A stretch of 64,000 nt of DNA from Pisolithus tinctorius (Eukaryota; Basidiomycota; Agaricomycetes; Boletales; Pisolithaceae): NCBI GenBank assembly GCA_024663395.1, contig JANFAH010000025.1:372001-436000 (forward strand). The letters are read 5' to 3'. Position numbers and translations under genes: made by a program. Of the stretch, positions 7,637 to 19,428 are shown one piece after another. The first letter of the stretch is position 1; every line of letters begins with the position of its first letter. The notes beneath the pieces are model-generated. The model worked only from the letters and a program-made list of their open reading frames with translations. It searched no databases and was not told the DNA's origin.

Positions 7637-9954
7637 AGCCCTTCAGCTTCAGCCATCCCTGCCACCATAGCATACATGATGTTAGTGTCATCTTCATCAG
7701 CAGCTAGTTCATTGTCAAATACGTAGGTAGCATTCTCTCAGGATTTTGGGCTGTTTGGGTTGCTATTGCTCTCTCAGAGTTCTTTTATGAAGTCAAGAGG
7801 GATGTGTCCATCGTGAGTGCCTTCCCCTGCATGTAGGCACCTCATATAGTCTGATTTGAAGTGTTGGCAAGTGGAATGATGAGGTTGAGGTGCAGGTGTT
7901 TTGAAATTTTCTTCAAGTGGGTCTGAAATGAGTCTTGGAATTTCTGAAGTTGCTTTGGTGGGTTGCTCAACTATCTGCAAGGCCTTGGAATTTCCCTGTG
8001 GAGCTGTGGAATTTTGTTTTGAGGCTTCGGAATTCTCCTGCTCCCCCTTGAGCGGCACACCATGAGGTATGGACACATCTCAGTGCTTGAAAATGACACT
8101 TTGTTCAATTCCAATTGCTCATGTGTCAGGCCAGTAGATGCAGTGGCCATTGCTCTCAGGATTGCATGTCTAGCTTGGAGCTGGAGGTATCATGGACCTT
8201 GACACAACATCCCCAGACTGGGATTTTTGAGAGGTTGGGTGGTCTGTTGTAGAGCATTTCATAGGGAGTCTTGGTGCCTAGACAACAAGTTGATGAGTGG
8301 TTTTTGAGCCAAGTTGCATGCATAATGGCCTCCCCCCAGAGGTTCTTGGGTAGGCTGCTGGCATGAATCATTGCTTGCACATGCTCAATGAGTGTTCTGT
8401 TGAGCCATTCTGCAACTCCATTGTGTTCAGGGGTATCATGGATGGTTATGCATCATTCTGTGCCTTGGGATTTCAGATATTCCAAAAATTCCGCACTAAG
8501 GTATTCTCCCCCACGGTCTGAGCAAAGTTGCTTGACTTTGGTGTTGAATTGTGTGTTCAGCCATGCTTCATAAGCTTTGTATGACTTGAAGGTCTTGGCC
8601 TTCATCTTCTGCAAGAATAGGGTGGTGTAACGAGTGTGGTCATCTGTGAATGACATGTAGTATTGACTGTGGCCTGGGGTTTGGACCAGAGAAGGTCCCC
8701 AAAGGTCTGTGTGAACCTCATCACCAAGGTGTTCATGGCAGGGTGGGTCACACTCCTTCCCAATGGGCTTCTGAGTCACTTTGGCATATTTGCATGAATT
8801 GCATGTGCCCATGGTAGAATGCACTTCATCCAGCTTAATTCCAGTGATTGTGCCATCCTTGAGCATGTGCTGGATGGCTTCTGGAGCAATGTGGCTGAGC
8901 CTGATGTGTATCTCCTCCATGGTTAAGGATTCTGTGGCCTTAGCTAGGCCTGCAAAGGCACGATGAGCTCATTTGAGGCAGTATAGGCCTTTCTGCATCA
9001 GAATTTCAGCTAGTTTCTTTTTCTGAGCGTCAAAAATTTGACAATGCTTGTCTTGGAATAATGCTGCATACCCAGTGACATCAAGTTTGTTAATGGAAAC
9101 GAGCATAATTCCCATCTTGGGAGCATAGAGCACATCCTTGAGTCAAATGTGGGTTTGTGCAGTGCCATTTGGGAGTGAGATTGCAAGGTCACCTTTCCCG
9201 ATGGCATGGAAGGTGTGATTGTCAGCAGTGGTGATAGGTTTTGGAATGATTGTCTTGTAGTTGAGGAATTTGCTGCAGTAGGAGGACATATGATGTGAAG
9301 CACCTGAGTCGAACAGGATGGTCTCCTCTGCAGAATTTAGGCTTTTGCCTGTGAGCAGAGCATGATCAAAGGTGTTCATGTATGCATCTTCTTTGTCAAT
9401 AACGATGTCCTGGGGGTTCGGAATTTCTTCCTCTGCAATTTCCATCAACCAGTCATCATCCTGTGGGTGTGCTAGCCAAACTCCATTGGGTTCGGAGTCA
9501 GTGCTAGTCTGTGTGCTCGAACTGGCTGATGTGCTGGCCACAGTGGCCACTTTTCTGGAGCCTTTTTCCTTCTTTTTCCCTTTGCCATTGTTCTGGAACC
9601 ACTTGGGTGCTTGCCCAGCTTTTCCACCACCCTCTTCCCAGCATTGGTCTCAAACATGACCTTTCTTTCTGCAATTGTCACAAGTAGACTTCTTTCCATC
9701 CTTCACTGAATAAGCTGCATCTTTGGAATTTCTGGAGTTTCCAGAATTGCCCCTCTTTGTCCATGTTTGGTGCCTATCATATTTGTTGGAAATTACTTTG
9801 ATTATGAAGTCCAGAGATAGGTCCTTTTGCATGACCAGGGCCAAAGACATCATAGCTGCGAGGTTGGAGTCATATGAAGCAGGAAGTGAACTGAGAATGA
9901 TAGCTGCAAAGTTGTCATCTGTGATAGACTGTCCTAGTGTGGCAAGTTGTTTGC
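7637..9954 (-). pseudogene. Ty1/Copia integrase, protease and Gag C-terminus
   Basis: Read from 9954 down. First the Gag end with the CCHC knuckle CDNCRKKGHV-DQC (near 9690-9640), then the protease with FDSGASHHM (near 9330-9290), then the integrase: HHCC zinc finger (CNSCKYAK near 8800), HTDLWGP (first Asp, near 8730), CSDRGGEYLSAEF (second Asp, near 8530-8490) and GVAEWLNRTLIEH (Glu, near 8420-8380). The order Gag-protease-integrase before RT is diagnostic for Copia. Several in-frame stops interrupt it, among them TGA in the zinc knuckle and between the second Asp and the Glu; both sit where CGA (Arg) would fit. About 500 bp at 7640-8150 is the integrase-RT linker and has no clear motif. 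Confidence 0.88.
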
Positions 9955-10950
9955 TGTGGGACACAACTTCTGGGAAGCATGCGACTAGAGGAAGGGTGAA
10001 GGGAGAATTCCCTAGGATCGTCCCAAGGGGTGCTGTGTGGAAGGAGAAGTCGAGAAAGGGCTTAGAAGCAGTGGGGAATTTCGAGCGAGAGCCGCAGGAT
10101 TTAATTCTGGGCAGAGGTAGACATGTGAGGAACAGCGAGATGGGTATACAAAATTCCAAGAGGTTGCTATGCGCCAAGAGGAGTGAATTCGAAGCGAAAG
10201 GGACATGGGATTAGGTGTGCAAGGCTGGAGGACACAGGAGACACGAAGACCTCTGGGGACACTGAAGATGCTGTAGACTCTATATATGCACTTAGACTCT
10301 AGAAACTCTCAAACTCGCAGAACACACAGATAGTGACTCCAAAGGTGGGTGGGTCTATTTCCGATGCTATGGCGGAATTATATAGTACAGGAAAAGTAGG
10401 TATGAGTCAGAGTAAGGTGGGGCAGAAAAACTAAAAGACCGGAAAATAAAGGAAGGGACATCAGATGTCAGCGAAATACAGATGCACGTGAAATAGACTG
10501 GTGGGTAGTAGATGAGTGTAAGAGTGGGACAACAGTAAGGGATACCTTCCAACAGAACGAGAGTACACGTACAAGTGGGAGATGGAGCTGAGCGACACAG
10601 GAGGGCAGAGCATAGTGTACTGGAATGAAGTCCAGCTTGTGGAATTTAGGGCGACAGGGGAAAGCGGAGTTTTTTTAGAGGAAAGTGGCATGGATGACTG
10701 GTGATGTGGCTGAGTGGAGGCACGGCTACTGAATTCCAGATGACTCTGTGCGAATGTGGAATTTCCAGATCAGCGTTTTGATGACTGAGCGACATGCAGA
10801 AGGTCGGTAGAAACTCCGAAGGCAACAGGGGTTGGGAGGGAACACGAGCACATGAGTGGGAAAAAATTCCGAAACAGATTTGTCATAGAGGCCTGTGGAA
10901 TTTAGTGACAGATTCCTGTTCCAGCCTCAGGGAGTATACGGCTCCCTACA
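9955..10950 (-). mobile_element. Solo LTR of Gypsy-C in Copia gag
   Basis: 996 bp related to the LTRs at 20057-21071, 47724-48738 and 56351-57393. In its own orientation it starts TGTAGGGAGCC and ends CCCACA. Flanks are TTGC (9951-9954) and TCGC (10951-10954): a 4-bp duplication in which one copy has lost its CpG. No internal sequence is left, so it arose by LTR-LTR recombination. Removing it rejoins a Copia Gag segment. Small ORFs within it are not genes. Confidence 0.9.
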
Positions 10951-11331
10951 TCGCGCAGTGTGCACATCTTGTCAAAGTGAGCATGGATGTTGCCTTTTTC
11001 TGCACAGTGGGATTCATGGAGTTTTCTCTGAAGATTGATTGCAACAACACAGGAGTGGTTTTGGAAAAGGTTGGTGAGGACACCCCACACACTCTTTGCA
11101 GTCTCTTCCTTCAGGACTTGAAGGAACAGGGATTCCAGGAGTGACACAGCAATCACTTGCTTGATGTATCCATCGTCCTTTGCCCATTGCCAGAGTTTTT
11201 CTGGGTACTCACTAACAAGTTTTTGCTCTGTGGCTGTGGGCTTCCAGGAGGAGTCTTTTCCTGCTGAAGGGTCCTCTGGTTTTGCATCCAAGCTGGTCAG
11301 GTGTCCAATCAGCCCTTTTGAACTGATGGTT
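10951..11331 (-). pseudogene. Ty1/Copia Gag N-terminal part
   Basis: Minus-strand frame from about 11331 down encodes a Copia Gag segment (LWQWAKDDGYIKQVIAVSLL, then AKSVWGVLTNLFQ). This is the UBN2/Copia-type Gag region that precedes the knuckle at about 9690. It ends at the solo LTR, and the sequence continues beyond it with LATLGQSITDDNFAAIIL. The extreme N-terminus and the 5' LTR are missing because the segment is joined to a foldback element at about 11332. Confidence 0.82.
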
Positions 11332-11908
11332 TCAGCATTCTCAGTACTAATTAGTTGCAGAACATGTCAGGTATGGGTGGGGAAAACAGCAAGGGGATGA
11401 CTGAAAGCAGATTTTTTAAGGGCTTGATTGTGTTGGACATATACCCTGATGCCATTACTGTAGTGGACACCAATATCTATGGAGATTACTCTGAGAAAAT
11501 GACCCAGATGGACCAGGAGGATGGTTTCATGAGTTAAGTAGAAGAGGGAGCCTTGATGGTCCCAATTCATTGTTTGGCATTGTTTGTATGGTGACAAATC
11601 CTTGAATAGACCATGTGATATAATATGTAAGCATTAGTAAACACCTCACAGCATTTTAAACTTTGTCAAACTCAAAACTATGCAGACTGGGTTCAAACTC
11701 AAAAAACTGTCCCCATGCATCACCACACCAAATGGATTGTACCTCCACTAGTTTTCACCTGGCCATCATTACCTAGGACTTGTTAGAAAGCCCAGACCAT
11801 GGGCTTCACACCCCACACTAACCACTTGGACCAGTTCTTAGTCATTGACATGCTAAACTCCCATCAATCAAAATTGCTCAAACATTGGGACAGTTTTTTG
11901 AGCCACTG
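11332..11908 (+). mobile_element. Foldback element B, half copy
   Basis: Matches the right arm of the palindromic element at 43163-44474, from near its centre to its end. Ends in GTTTTTTGAGCCACTG followed by TA (11909-11910), a Tc1/mariner-like terminus and target. No coding function: open frames here have no transposase motif. The left half is lost at the junction with Copia. Confidence 0.72.
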
Positions 11909-11910
11909 TA

Positions 11911-12176
11911 TGTGTTTCATCTGAACACTTCTATGGTTCCCTCAAAGGCCATTTCCAATCCTTACAAGAGCTTTGAATTCAAATACACACTCCAGAAGAC
12001 TTGAAGTATTGCAATGCATGGGTGTGAAGTTGCTTGGTTCTCCACAACATGATCATAGAAATTGAGGAAGATCTTGGGTTAAAACCATCAGCTGAAGAGT
12101 TTGCTGAGGCATTTCCTCCTGGGAAGGATGGGGAAGGTGAAGGTGAGGGGGATGGTGAGGTGGAAGGTAATCATGG
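11911..12176 (+). pseudogene. PIF/Harbinger transposase, C-terminal fragment
   Basis: Encodes the end of a DDE (DDE_Tnp_4-type) transposase: GSLKGHFQSLQEL then CLVLHNMIIEIEEDLG, the conserved C-terminal block of PIF/Harbinger enzymes, then an acidic Gly/Glu tail. Two in-frame TGA codons fall where Arg (CGA) is expected (near 11978 and 12029). The catalytic DDE region is not present. Foldback element A inserted at TA 12177-12178. The last codons of this frame are found at 45861-45791 on the other strand, and the two parts join in frame. Confidence 0.75.
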
Positions 12177-12178
12177 TA

Positions 12179-14896
12179 CAGTGAAGGACAAAGCTGTTGC
12201 AATGTTTGCCATGTTTGAATTGTTGATGATGTAGCTCAGGATATTCTGCATGGGGAGTCATGATACATATACCATTGGAAAGGGGTGACTTCCAGCTTTC
12301 TAGAACACTAAGGTGTAGTCCAAGCAAAGCTGTACATGGTGAGATACACTGTGTTCTTTCCAAAATGTGCATTGCAACACTTTTGTCCCTAACCAGTGAG
12401 ATAGTGAAAAGTGATCTTTTGATAGGATTGAGGGCATGAGGGAAAGAAAATATGATTACATGATATTCCACATGATCTTCTGGATGCTTTGTCAGCATGT
12501 AAATGATGAAAAACATTGGATTTGTGCCATTATTCTTCCCTCTTTTACCACAACCCAAGAAATCATCTCTCTGGCTCACATGGACATTCTCTCAGGGAAA
12601 TCTCATCAAATACTGGTAGCTACTACAGTACCATCAGTATAATATGCTCTCAGAACCATCAGTCCCTCAGAAAACCTGCTTTCAGTCATTCCCTGCATTG
12701 TTTCCTCACTCATGCCCTGATGTGTTCTGGGACTAATTGGTACTTGGAAGGCTGAAAATGTTATGGAAGGCAATCTGGCACTTCAGAACATGATGGAAAA
12801 ACCAATCCCCTCTCAAACAATGCATTTCTTCCACAGGGAACCTGGTATGGAAGTTGGGATGAGACAAAACCCTCTTTACCCTTGGGGGTCATCAGAAAGA
12901 TATGCTAGTGAGCTGCCAGGGTGAAGAATCCTGTGCTTCCATCTTTCTCTGAATATTGCCTTTGGTCACATATGACCAAATAGCCCTTCCCCATTCATCC
13001 ACAGTTCAGATCAGAGCAGGATCTAGTGAACCCTCTAATGGTGCTTGGAGAACAAGGAGGTTTTGTCTCATCCCAACTTCCATACCAGGTCCCCTGTGGA
13101 AGAAATGCATTGTTTGAGAGGGGGTTGGTTTTTCCATCATGTTCTGAAGTGCCAGATTGCCTTCCATAATATTTTCAGCCTTCCAAGTACCAATTACAGT
13201 GAGGGACAAAAGCGTTGCAATGTTTGTGAGGTGTGAATTGTTGCTGATGTAGCTCGGGCTATTCTGGACAGATAATCATGATACCTATACCATTGGAAAG
13301 GGATGACTCTAAGCTTTCCAGAGCACTAAGGTTCAGTCAAAACAAAGCAATACATGCTGAGATACACCCTATTCTTTCCAAAAAGTGCATTGCAACGCTT
13401 TTGTCCCTGACTGGTGAAATCATGAAATGTGACCTTTTGATGGGATTGCAGGCATGGAGGATGGGAAAAAATGCTTACATAATAAACCACATGATCATCC
13501 AGATGATTTATCAGCATGTAAACAATGACAAACATTGGACTTGTACCATTAATCCTCCCTCTTTTACCACAACTCATGAAATCATCTCTCTAGCTCACAT
13601 GGACATTTTCTCAAGGAATTCTTATCAAATACTGGTGGCCACCACAGTGCCATCAGTATAACATGCTCTCAGAACCATCAGGCCCTTAAAAAACCTGCTG
13701 TCAGTCATTTCCTGGACTGTTTCCCCCCCCATGCCTGATGTGTTCTGGGACTAATCAGTACTTGGAAGGCTGAAAATGTTGTGGAGGTCAATCTGGCACT
13801 TCAGAACATGATGTACAAACCAGTCCCCTCTCAACCAATGCATTTCTGGCACAGGGACAGTGGTATGGAAGTTAGGGCAAGACAAAATCCTCTTTACCCC
13901 TGGGTGTCATCAGAAGGATATGCTACTGAACTGCCATGGAGCAGAATCCTGTGCTTCCATCTGGCCCTGAATATTGCCTTTGGTCACATATGACCAAATA
14001 ATCCTTCCCCAGTCATCTACAGTTCAGATCAGAGCAAGATCTAGTGAACCCTCTTATGGTGCTCAGAGCACAAGGAGGTTTTGTCTCACCCCAACTTCCA
14101 TAAATGTTTTCCTGTGCCAGAAATGCATTGGTTGAGAGGGGACTGGTTTGTACATCATGTTCTGAAGTGCCAGATTGACCTCCACAACATTTTCAGCCTT
14201 CCAAGTACTGATTAGTCCCAGAACACATCAGGCATGGGGGGGGAAACAGTCCAGGAAATGACTGACAGCAGGTTTTTTAAGGGCCTGATGGTTCTGAGAG
14301 CATGTTATACTGATGGCACTGTGGTGGCCACCAGTATTTGATAAGAATTCCTTGAGAAAATGTCCATGTGAGCTAGAGAGATGATTTCATGAGTTGTGGT
14401 AAAAGAGGGAGGATTAATGGTACAAGTCCAATGTTTGTCATTGTTTACATGCTGATAAATCATCTGGATGATCATGTGGTTTATTATGTAAGCATTTTTT
14501 CCCATCCTCCATGCCTGCAATCCCATCAAAAGGTCACATTTCATGATTTCACCAGTCAGGGACAAAAGCGTTGCAATGCACTTTTTGGAAAGAATAGGGT
14601 GTATCTCAGCATGTATTGCTTTGTTTTGACTGAACCTTAGTGCTCTGGAAAGCTTAGAGTCATCCCTTTCCAATGGTATAGGTATCATGATTATCTGTCC
14701 AGAATAGCCCGAGCTACATCAGCAACAATTCACACCTCACAAACATTGCAACGCTTTTGTCCCTCACTGTAGTCCCAGAACACATCAGGGCATGAGTGGG
14801 GAAACAATGCAGGGAATGACTGAAAGCAGGTTTTCTGAGGGGACTGATAGTTCTGAGAGCATATTATACTGATGGTACTGTAGTAGCTACCAGTAT
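12179..14896 (+). mobile_element. Foldback element A, outer copy, interrupted
   Basis: Starts CAGTGAAGGACAAAG after TA (12177-12178). Left arm and centre are at 12179-13196, with the core TTTGGTCACATATGACCAAA at 12961-12980. The right arm starts at 12981, is interrupted by the inner copy (13197-14769 plus a duplicated TA), resumes at 14772-14896, and is then broken by LINE-1. Its last 442 bp lie inverted at 45864-46305. Adding the parts gives about 1.57 kb, the same as the inner copy. There is no transposase, so it is a non-autonomous Tc1/mariner-like foldback element. Confidence 0.8.
13197..14769. mobile_element. Foldback element A, inner copy (1573 bp palindrome)
   Basis: Begins CAGTGAGGGACAAAAG and ends in its reverse complement, flanked by TA at 13195-13196 and 14770-14771. 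The outer roughly 600 bp of both arms appear identical: 13278-13661 and 14305-14688 give the same translation on opposite strands. The middle (about 13820-14140) is not palindromic except for the 20-bp core TTTGGTCACATATGACCAAA at 13979-13998. No coding function is apparent. It inserted into the outer copy of the same family; removing it and one TA restores the outer right arm. Confidence 0.85.
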
Positions 14897-15491
14897 TTTA
14901 TTTATTTATTTCTCATTTAAAGTGCATGAGGGCTGATTTGCCCTATGTTGCACTATACTAATGTAAACTGATCTAACTAGGGCCCCCTGTGGCCCACCTG
15001 AACCCCACAAGCATGTGAATGCCTTGGTGGCAGAGTTTTTGGCTCCCCAACAGTCTGCCATTCCCACCAGCCATTTTAGACACACCACCTTGAAGTGGGA
15101 CAGCTTAAGACTTCTGCTAGTCTGCTTTAATCTATCTACACTGGCCTGGCTGCCATTAGGCTAGCTGATATCGAATATGAACATGTTTTTCTATGTCCTG
15201 TTATGCATGGTTAAGTGTCTGATGTGTTAGGTCATTACTTGTGAGTGAGGGTAGGTGGTCTAGGGGACATAGGGGTGTTTGTTCAGCATTATACTGGATG
15301 ATGTGTGTCATGAGGGGGATGGGTGTGTGTGTGAGCATGTGGCTTGGGTAAACGTTGCATGGGTTCTGGGGCTGCTTCCATAGCTCAGAGTGGAGCACAA
15401 GGCTCTACTGGTGGGAGTGCTTCATTGTGGTGTGCCTCCTTTCTGGCAGTTTTCAGCTCTGATTTGTCATAATTCCCTGTGGGGTGTGTTA
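14897..15491 (-). other. LINE-1 3' UTR and tail
   Basis: Between the end of ORF2 (15492) and the tail. No ORF or RNA gene recognised. The tail of about three AAAT units is the usual 3' end of LINEs of this type, which prime on the nicked target. Confidence 0.6.
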
Positions 15492-18400
15492 TCATTCATT
15501 CAGGTTCTGTCTGGGGTTCCCACTGTGTGTGTGTTGTAGTTGTTTTGTGGCCATTATGTATTTGAATAGATGGGTTTGGGCTTCCTTGTTTGAAAGAAGG
15601 AATGTCAATGAATTGGCATCCACTCCTAGTGCATTGTGAAGTATATGACATTCTCTGTCATATCTTGGGCACTGGAAAATGTAGTGGTGCACATTTTCTG
15701 GCCTGTTGTCTCTGCACTGTAGGCAGTTTGGTGAGTCACTTTGCTTGAAACAGTGAAGGTAGCTGTTAAGTGGAATGTGGCCTGTGTGGAGTTGTATGTA
15801 CATTCTGGTTTGTTTCTTTGGTAGCAGAGTGGTTAGTTTTGTGAATGAGTTGCTGGGCAGTTGGGGGTCTAAGGTGGATATGCAATGATAGTGGGGAGAG
15901 CTTTTCCACTCCCTCACCCATAGAGTCTTTAGTCTTGCAGTATGGACTTGCTTAAGAGTGGATATGCTTTGAGGTAGGCAGTTCCTCAACAGGAGGGGTA
16001 GATCCTTTAGCAGGCTGGAGGAGTTGGGTCTTGTTGCAGCTGTTTTTGCTTCTCTGTCTGCAAGTTTGTTCCCTTCCATGTCCATATGTCCCACTATCCA
16101 TTGTACCATGATATCTTTCCTCATGAGCTCTTGCCTGTTGAGAATTTTGTGGATGGATGACCTGAAATGCAAGAGTAGGTGATGGCCTGGTTTGGCAGAT
16201 GGGCACTCACTAGATCTTATCACTGAATGGTTGTTGATGAGTATGGTATCTGGGAATGTGACTTCATTTCTTGTTTTCAGGAGTTGTGTTGCTAGCAGCA
16301 TTGCTGCCACTTCCACTTTGAAGACCATGTGTTTCGATTCATGGCCAAGGTGATAGCAGAGTGTGGCAATGTGTTGGTGGTCCACATACAGGGCTGTGGC
16401 TGTGCCCACATGGCCTCCTGTGCAGGATCCACCAGTGAATATGAGTGTGCGATCTGAGACTTTCCTGAGGTCTTCAATTGCCTCCTTTTTGCTTGTGGCA
16501 ATTGCAATTGTGTGCAAGGGGAGAGCTCTGGGCAGTATTGGGTAGGGGTTGATAGTTTCAATTTCTTCTGGTGAGATGTTCAGGTCATGTACCAGCCAGT
16601 GGAGGGCTGCTTGATGTCTCTTGATGTTTGTTCTGGCAATCCTTCTTATATGTGAGTGCAACAGGTGTGACTCTGGTAGCGAGGATAGTCATAGTGTGGC
16701 TCTGTAAAGCATATGCTGAATAAGTAGAGGTGCTGGTAGGATATTTGTGTGTGCTAGGAGTGTGTCAGTGGGGGTAGTTCTCAAGGCTCCTGTTGCTGCC
16801 AGGGCTGCTGTTCTCTGTACTGTCAAGATGTGTTTTGTGATACCTTTCAAACCTCTTGTTTTGGACAGGTGGTCTCCAGTGTAGGCTGGCTGGAGCCAGA
16901 TGGAGGCTGCATACAACACCTTTGGGACTACTACTGATTGGTACAGTTGATGCATGAGTTTCAGGGGGATACCCCACAATGCCATGGACAGTCTCCTCAG
17001 GAGGAGAGCTTGCTTTGTTCCTTTTGCTACTGCCTGAGCAGCATGTGTTTTCCACCTTAGCTCTTGGTTGAGTATTACACCTAGAAACTTGTGATTAGCA
17101 GACAGCATTATGGTAAAGTTCCTTAGTGTAAGTGGTGACCTGGTTTTTGTCTTGCTGAGTGTGAAATCCATTAGAGAAAACTTGCTTGTTTTGAAGCATG
17201 AGTTGTGCTTGTCTGACCAGTTGTACCTGCCTTCTTCTCTTTCCATCATGTTGGCTAGCATGGCATGGGTGTCTGTGAAGGTTTTGCCTATGGCTATGAA
17301 GGCCATGTTGTCTATGAATGCTAGCATTACTTTTCTACCCTTTGCTGTATCAGCCAGATCCAAGCTGTATATGACATAGAGTATCATTGATAGGGGGTTG
17401 CCCTGTCTGATTCCATTCTGGATGGGGAACCAGCTGGACTCATAGTCATCGAATCATATCTTGGTTTTCCTGTTCATTAGCAAATGTTCTGTGTAGTGGA
17501 CTATTTCCAGTGGGAGCCTTCATTTTCTCATGTTGTGTAGAAGTCAGTCTTTAACCATGTTTGGGAATGCTCCTTCAATGTCCAGGAACAGGGTCGACAC
17601 CACTTGCTTTTGCCTCCAGGCATGTCAGATGGTGGTTTTGAGTAGTAACAGCAAGTCTTCTGTTGAGCATCCTGGTCTTCCCCTGAAGTGCATTGCCAGG
17701 AGCAGCTGGTGTTTCTCCAGTATGTATGACATGCAGTTGGCCACTACTGCCAAGAGTAGCTTTGCCATGGTGTTGAGTAGCACGATTGGGCGGTAAGCTT
17801 TAGGAGTTGTGTAATCTGGTTTACCTGGCTTTTGAAGTACATATGATCATTGTTGACTCTCTCCATGGGTTGTAGTAAGTTTTGAGTGTGAAGACTGCAT
17901 TGAATAGGGGTAGTAGGTAATCAATGAGGACAGGGGTTCTTTGGAAGATGATGTTGGCTACTCCATTGGGTCCCAGGGCCTTGTAGGGGCTGAGGCCTTT
18001 GATCATGTGCATCAGTTGGTCTTTCGTGATTTGGGTCCAGTGTGTTGCTGGGTCTGGGTAGTCATAGGTCAGAGGTACTGACGAGTGGGGCAGGGGGGGG
18101 GGGGCAGGAAGAGTGCCTGCGTGAAGGCCATGCTTTTGTCTTTGTTTGAGCTGAGCATGGTTTCTTCACCTTCATCGCTCATTCCCTTGAGTGTTGGTAT
18201 CCTGGTCTTGCTGCCATCTCTGTAGGGCTTGGAGATGTATCCATTTGCTATCCATAGGTCTTCATTGTTAGCTTCTTCGAGCCAGTCTTGCCAGTGGGTC
18301 TTCTTGGCTTCCTGGATGGCCTTGTCATAGGCTTTCGCTTTGTTTTTGCATAGACTGTGACTCAGGTGATCGCAGATTGCTTGGAATGTGAAGGAGGCTT

Positions 18401-19428
18401 TACTTAATGTTTTTAGCTCATTGCGGAGCATTGTGAGCTCCTTCATCCACCAGTGTTTGTTGTGTGGGTGGGGTTTTGTTCTGGGGACTTCCTTCTTTAT
18501 CATTCTATGCAGAGCCATAGTGATTCCTCACACTTTGTTTTGGAATTCTTGTTCACTGGTGATCATTGTTGGTGGTCCAATTGCCCTGAGCTCCATTTGT
18601 AGCATACTGTTGAACTTTTTCCAGTCCACATCCCAGTAGTTGAAAGATGGAGGGGGTGTGGATGGTGTGAGGGCTGTTTCTAGGCTGGTTAGTATTGGGA
18701 CATGGTCAGTATTGGGTCCCTGGTTCTCTGGGCTGGCATTGCACTCTACTACGTCCTCTAGTGCTGTTTCTGTCCAGAAAACATTGTCCAGTATTGTCCA
18801 GTTTCCTGAGGAGGAAGACTGGAGCATCAGTATGCCCTTGGGTAGCGCTTGTACTAGACTGTAGTCCACTACTAGTTCCAGTAGCTTTTGTGCTGAGGCA
18901 AGGGCCATCAGGGTGAAAAGATGGTGATTACATTCTTCATCCCACAGTGGGTGGTGCCTGTTGAAGTCTCCTAACCAGAGCATTTGGTCTCTTTCTGTTG
19001 GGCATATGTTTCTGATGTTTGAGGCTAGGAAAGTGTCCAGTTCCTCTATTGTTCAGTTGTGCTTGCAGTCATTGTAAATGTTGAACAGCATGTATGTTTG
19101 CTGTCCTGATGCATGTTACTACCATGTCTGCTGACAGGAATGGGATCTGTTCCCATGAGTTAGTACTGATTTGTGAGTTGATGAATGTTACTGCTCTTGG
19201 TCTGGCTCCTTGCACCAGTTTTGTGGATGGGTAAACTACCCTCCACCAGGCATTGGCTCTTGTGTTGCCAAGTTGGTCTATCAGGGGTTCTTGTAGTGTG
19301 AGTATGTCCCAGTCTTCTGTGATTTTGCTGTTTATGAGTGAATGAAGTGCAATGTGGGAGGTGTTTAGGTTGTGTTGCCAGATGCATAGTTTGGGTAGCA
19401 TGTTATTGCAGTGAGGGTTTTCAGGCAT
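15492..19428 (-). pseudogene. LINE-1 ORF2: APE endonuclease, RT, RNase H
   Basis: From 19428 down: apurinic-type endonuclease (CIWQHNLNTSHIALHSLIN, LTLQEPLID, then WLGDFNRHHPLWDE near 18980 and TDHVPILTSL near 18720), which nicks the target; reverse transcriptase (SPYKALGPNGVANIIF near 17990, HFRGRPGCSTEDLL near 17680, GIRQGNPLSMILYVIYSLDL near 17410, AFIDNMAFIAIG near 17320); RNase H (FTGGSCTGGHVGTATALYVD near 16430; GHMDMEGNKLADREA near 16070); and a C-terminal CLQCRDNRPENVHHYIFQC zinc motif near 15720. The RT catalytic pair, normally DD, reads DN here. Several stops occur between 17390 and 18070 and near 19060. ORF1 stop and ORF2 start overlap in ATGCCTGA (19428-19421). Confidence 0.88.

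Noticed and set aside
13278..13661. 127-codon frame found on both arms of the palindrome (also 14305-14688 minus)
   Set aside because: Same repeat arm read on opposite strands; no transposase motif, and broken in the outer copy.
18090..18104. G-runs at 18090-18104 and 19440-19453 as regulatory G-quadruplexes
   Set aside because: Single homopolymer runs in LINE coding sequence; more likely slippage than a functional structure.
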